A stretch of 64,000 bases of DNA from NCBI GenBank assembly GCA_008711295.1, contig VUYV01000045.1, positions 944,842-1,008,841 on the forward strand, given 5' to 3'. The notes under the pieces were generated by a model, which did no database searches, was not told the origin of the DNA, and was given only the letters and a program-made list of their open reading frames with translations. Position numbers and translations under genes: made by a program. The stretch is from Anarhynchus alexandrinus. Its lineage: Eukaryota > Chordata > Aves > Charadriiformes > Charadriidae. This document shows, piece by piece, positions 60,582-64,000 of this stretch (positions are counted from its first letter, which is position 1; each line of letters begins with the position of its first letter).

Positions 60582-61544
60582 AGAATTTTGCCAGTGAATG
60601 AAACAAGCATTGGTCATTGAGATTATACCTCAGATTGGCAACCATTTCTCATGTGAAATACAAAGGTACGCTCTTTCATATTATTGTTTTATGACATATG
60701 CATCTGTAAAGAGAAAATATTTCCCTGTCACACAATAAGTTTCAGAATTACTGGGCCCTGCTGAATAAACTCCTGCACTTAACACCTTCCACCATCAATT
60801 TTTTCTAGAAATAATATTTTTGCAAAAAGCCTGAAAATTGGAAGATTTGCTGGGTTCATCAAGTCCCCAACTGCTCACAGGAAGAATTTCTTTTTGTTCT
60901 GCTGTGGGAACCCTATTCTAATTAAACTGATGGCATCTTGACATTGACAGATGTATTCTTCTGTATAAAATAAGCAGAAAAAGATATTTCCTCATAGGGC
61001 ATTTCACACATAGTAGATATCCAAAAATGTATTAAAATGGTATGAAAAAGAAGAGATGATAAGCATATTCAGAGCAGGTTGTTCAATAAACAAAACAGAA
61101 CAAAAAACCAACAACCATCAAAACGGAAACAAACATCCCACAAAATGCGTAAAGACAATGACATCTTAAATTTCCACAGGAACCATGCTGTGACTAAGCA
61201 CTGTTCACATTTAATATATTTCTTGTCAAATCCAGCAGTTCTTACTTATATATTTAATCAGAAAAATTCTTCAAGGTTTCATTACGGCTTTTATATAAGT
61301 GAATGATTGAAGACTATCTACAGGGGCATCTGAAACACAATGAAGGAAAACCCAACTCCACTGCAGCAACAGGATGTCTTGCTAATGATAGTAACAGTGC
61401 CAGAAATTAATAAGGAGTTTTTATTAAAAATTCTAAAACTAAGGCACTAGCACACAGATAAGAACATGCAACCTGAATACTTTACCCCAAATGGGGGATC
61501 TTATCCATATGGAATCCATGCCTTGCATCACTTGCTCTCTAAGG
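60582..61544. other. Upstream sequence without recognised genes
   Basis: AT-rich, nothing recognised. Confidence 0.6.
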
Positions 61545-61911
61545 AGAAGCTAAGGGATGGGGTCTGGTTCAGCCTGGGGCAGACACAGCTTCCGGAGAAC
61601 CTAGATGCAGCCCCCCAACACCTGTGGAGAGGCCAGTAAGAAGATGGAGCTGGGTTCTTCAGTGGCATGGTAGGAGGATGAGAGACAATGGGCAGAAGCT
61701 GAAATAAGAGATGATGTTTCAGGAAAGGAAACACTTTCTTGCTCAGAGGACCATCAGGCAGTGGATCAGGTCACCCAAAGAGGCCATGCAGTCTCTGTCC
61801 ATGGAGATAAAGCCCTGATCAACCAGGTCTGAGCTCACAGCTGACCCAGCTGTGACCTGGAAGTTGGACTACAGACCTCCTTCCAGCCTGAATTTTCCTG
61901 TCATCCTATGG
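61545..61911 (+). mobile_element. CR1 retrotransposon 3' fragment, diverged
   Basis: The strings GGGAGAATGAGAGACAATGG-like (61674-61692), CAGGCAGTGGATCAGGTC and the end GTCATCCTATG follow CR1 3' region order. The left edge is uncertain. Confidence 0.8.
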
Positions 61912-64000
61912 CACATATCCTCCTGACAAAGAGAGAATGAAAATCATGCTTTCCAAATAACTAATAAGAGCAAAAGCCACTGAAGTCCACTCAGTAGACC
62001 AGACAGCTGCACAGTAACTGGAAAAACACATAGAGACGTGCTGCTTTCAGGAGGCTTGTTCATCCCATACCGGCATACATGGGCACAACAGAAAGCAGTT
62101 ATGAGATTGTTCACTCATCCATACAGAAAAGGAGTAGTCACAATTACACACATTTAGGAAGTTTTTATTGAAAGTGCTATTTTATTGAATCTTGGAAGTT
62201 TGAAATTTCTCAAGTCCATTTAATTTTCACCTAAAATAAGGTTTCAAAATAATACTAATGAATACTCCCCACTGCCAGGAACACCAGTGCTCAATCTCCA
62301 GCCGTCGATAAACCTGACAGGTACATTTCAGAGCCCTTGACATTTCACCACTAGTAGCTAAGGAAATAACAAAAACATCAGTTTTTTAGGAGGACCTGTA
62401 AGGTGCATGCATTTTGATTTGCCACAAATTGCCAGAAAAAAAATCTTTGTCTTGATCCAATTCATAATCAAGCGGAAAAATACAATAAGAATACATTTTC
62501 AAGAACAAAAAAAAATACCCTTTCCTTCAGCTCATTCACACCTTACACCAGATAATGAGCTTCAGAAGAAGCTCTGCAAGCTAAATATGCCTGTGCATGT
62601 GCATTTTATAAGGCACTCGAGGGAACTATCTGTAACTGAGGTAAGCAATAAAGCCTACAACACCATAAAGGTAACAAATAATTAAAATGTTTCCTATTTT
62701 GTTGAACAGTTACACTGAGCATTATACTGTATTTATTCCAGCCTTTGGTCTGCCCTGATGCAACTGCTCTGCAGGATGGGAAGGCAGAGTAGCACGGAAT
62801 TCACTGCACATTTCTTTACAGAAAGAAAACTCCTCAGAGACATTCCAGACCCTAAATCCATTTTATTTTGCTGAAGTAGAATGAAAGTAGGCTCCCTTAA
62901 ACCAAGGGCCCGATCCAAAGATTAAGCCAAACCAATGCTGGCATAATTTCTGTTTGCTAATTTGTCAAACACCTTTATAATACTCCAGCTGTGGAAGTAT
63001 ATGCTGATTGCTATCAATAGCAATGACTAGACAGCTAATTACAGGTTTAGAAGACATTAGCAATTGGTATAATAACACCCATACATGTTCCAGTGGGCAC
63101 AACATACTGTTTGTATCCATAATCACAGAGACAGTAACCTCATGAACTGAAAGAGAGTGTGGAAGGTAGAATATCCACTTGCTGCAGGATTTCCATGTAT
63201 CTGTGGGACCAGAAAAGAGTGGAGTGCATGAATGTTCACTGTAGAGGTAAAATTTATTCACAAATTTCCTGTGGGCCCTCTGCGTGTGAGCTGAATTACA
63301 GACTCAGACTCTTTCCCTTCTACCTAAATTGCTGCCTTTCACAAGAAGTGTTGCAGAAACTCATTGGACATCTTTAATCTAGTGGACCTGGTGGTCCTCA
63401 GATCACCAGACGTAAGGACATATCCCAACTCATAAGGGGATGACAACTTGGCTGCATTAAATTCCTACTATCCCAAGTTTGTTTTCATTAGGAAAGGGCA
63501 AGGATAAGAGAATTCATAGGACACCGCCCAGTTGACTTCTCTTCTGGGTGATCAAGACCTCAGGAGTCTGGGACACATATGTTCAACTTAGTTACAAACA
63601 TTACTGACGACTCCAAGTTTTGTGTCCTCTTTACAAGCTTTACTTCGTGCTCAGCAGAGTCAACAGAAGGTCTTTATTACTGTGTAATATACTTCATCAC
63701 ACTCACTTAACATGAAAAGCACTGTAACTGAATCACAAAAATAATGCAATGCTTTGTGAGAAGCATATATCTTCTAAGAAATAGCCAGAAATGTTCGATA
63801 AAGTCAAAATAAAAATACGGATAGATCCACTGATGTTACCTTCTATATGTACTTTATAACAAACTTCATCACTTACATCATTTACTTTTAAATGAGAGGA
63901 TTAAATAGTAGCCTATGGTTAGCAGCATAATATCTTCCATAAAATTTGTACATATTACAGAAACATACGGTAAAAAAATTTGAGTAAAACTTGGTTAAAC
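61912..64000. other. Right end of window, no recognised genes
   Basis: AT-rich. Open frames up to 98 codons (62965-63261) have no recognised homology. No sign of the next gene expected in this syntenic direction. Confidence 0.6.

Noticed and set aside
1..64000. CRISPR arrays, operons, prophage or other prokaryotic systems
   Set aside because: Spliced vertebrate exons and CR1 repeats show nuclear avian DNA; no regularly spaced direct repeats or prokaryotic gene order is present.

Overview
The window is vertebrate nuclear DNA, almost certainly from a bird. It is AT-rich, intron-dominated and littered with CR1 retrotransposon copies, whose 3' tails of repeated ATTCTATG/ATTCTGTG octamers are typical of avian genomes. 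It also carries several LTRs of avian endogenous retroviruses. No bacterial-type gene organisation is present, and nearly all open frames are chance or repeat-derived.

The one gene I can identify is the 5' part of SYNE1 (nesprin-1, the giant actin-binding LINC-complex protein), on the minus strand. I could trace 15 coding exons: 46154-46232, 43608-43669, 30263-30358, 28341-28424, 24823-24915, 22332-22510, 20128-20324, 19877-19986, 15816-15863, 11016-11123, 10056-10193, 8717-8881, 5230-5342, 4511-4679 and 766-862. All have GT/AG borders and they join in one uninterrupted frame (1738 nt, 579 codons plus one base). They encode the N-terminus, both calponin-homology (CH) domains of the actin-binding domain, the linker and the first spectrin-repeat region. 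The gene continues past base 1. The first coding exon is preceded by a CAG/CTG repeat five bases upstream of the ATG and by a possible TATA box at 46472-46481.

Region by region: 1-46232 is SYNE1 exons and introns. The 13 kb second intron (30359-43607) holds a long dead CR1 with an LTR nested in it (35964-38915) and a GC-rich LTR-like repeat (40512-41321). The stretch 46490-64000 lies upstream of the recognised start. It contains no recognised coding exon, but has CR1 fragments, a complete solo LTR with near-perfect target duplications (54006-54693) and two locally CpG-richer patches (about 47640-47910 and 60055-60245) that could hold alternative promoters or 5' untranslated exons.

Nothing here looks like a wholly new biological system. 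The points most worth checking are the repeat-flanked, lineage-divergent first exon of SYNE1, the LTR family present three times in 46 kb, and an internal tandem duplication joined at an ambiguous base.
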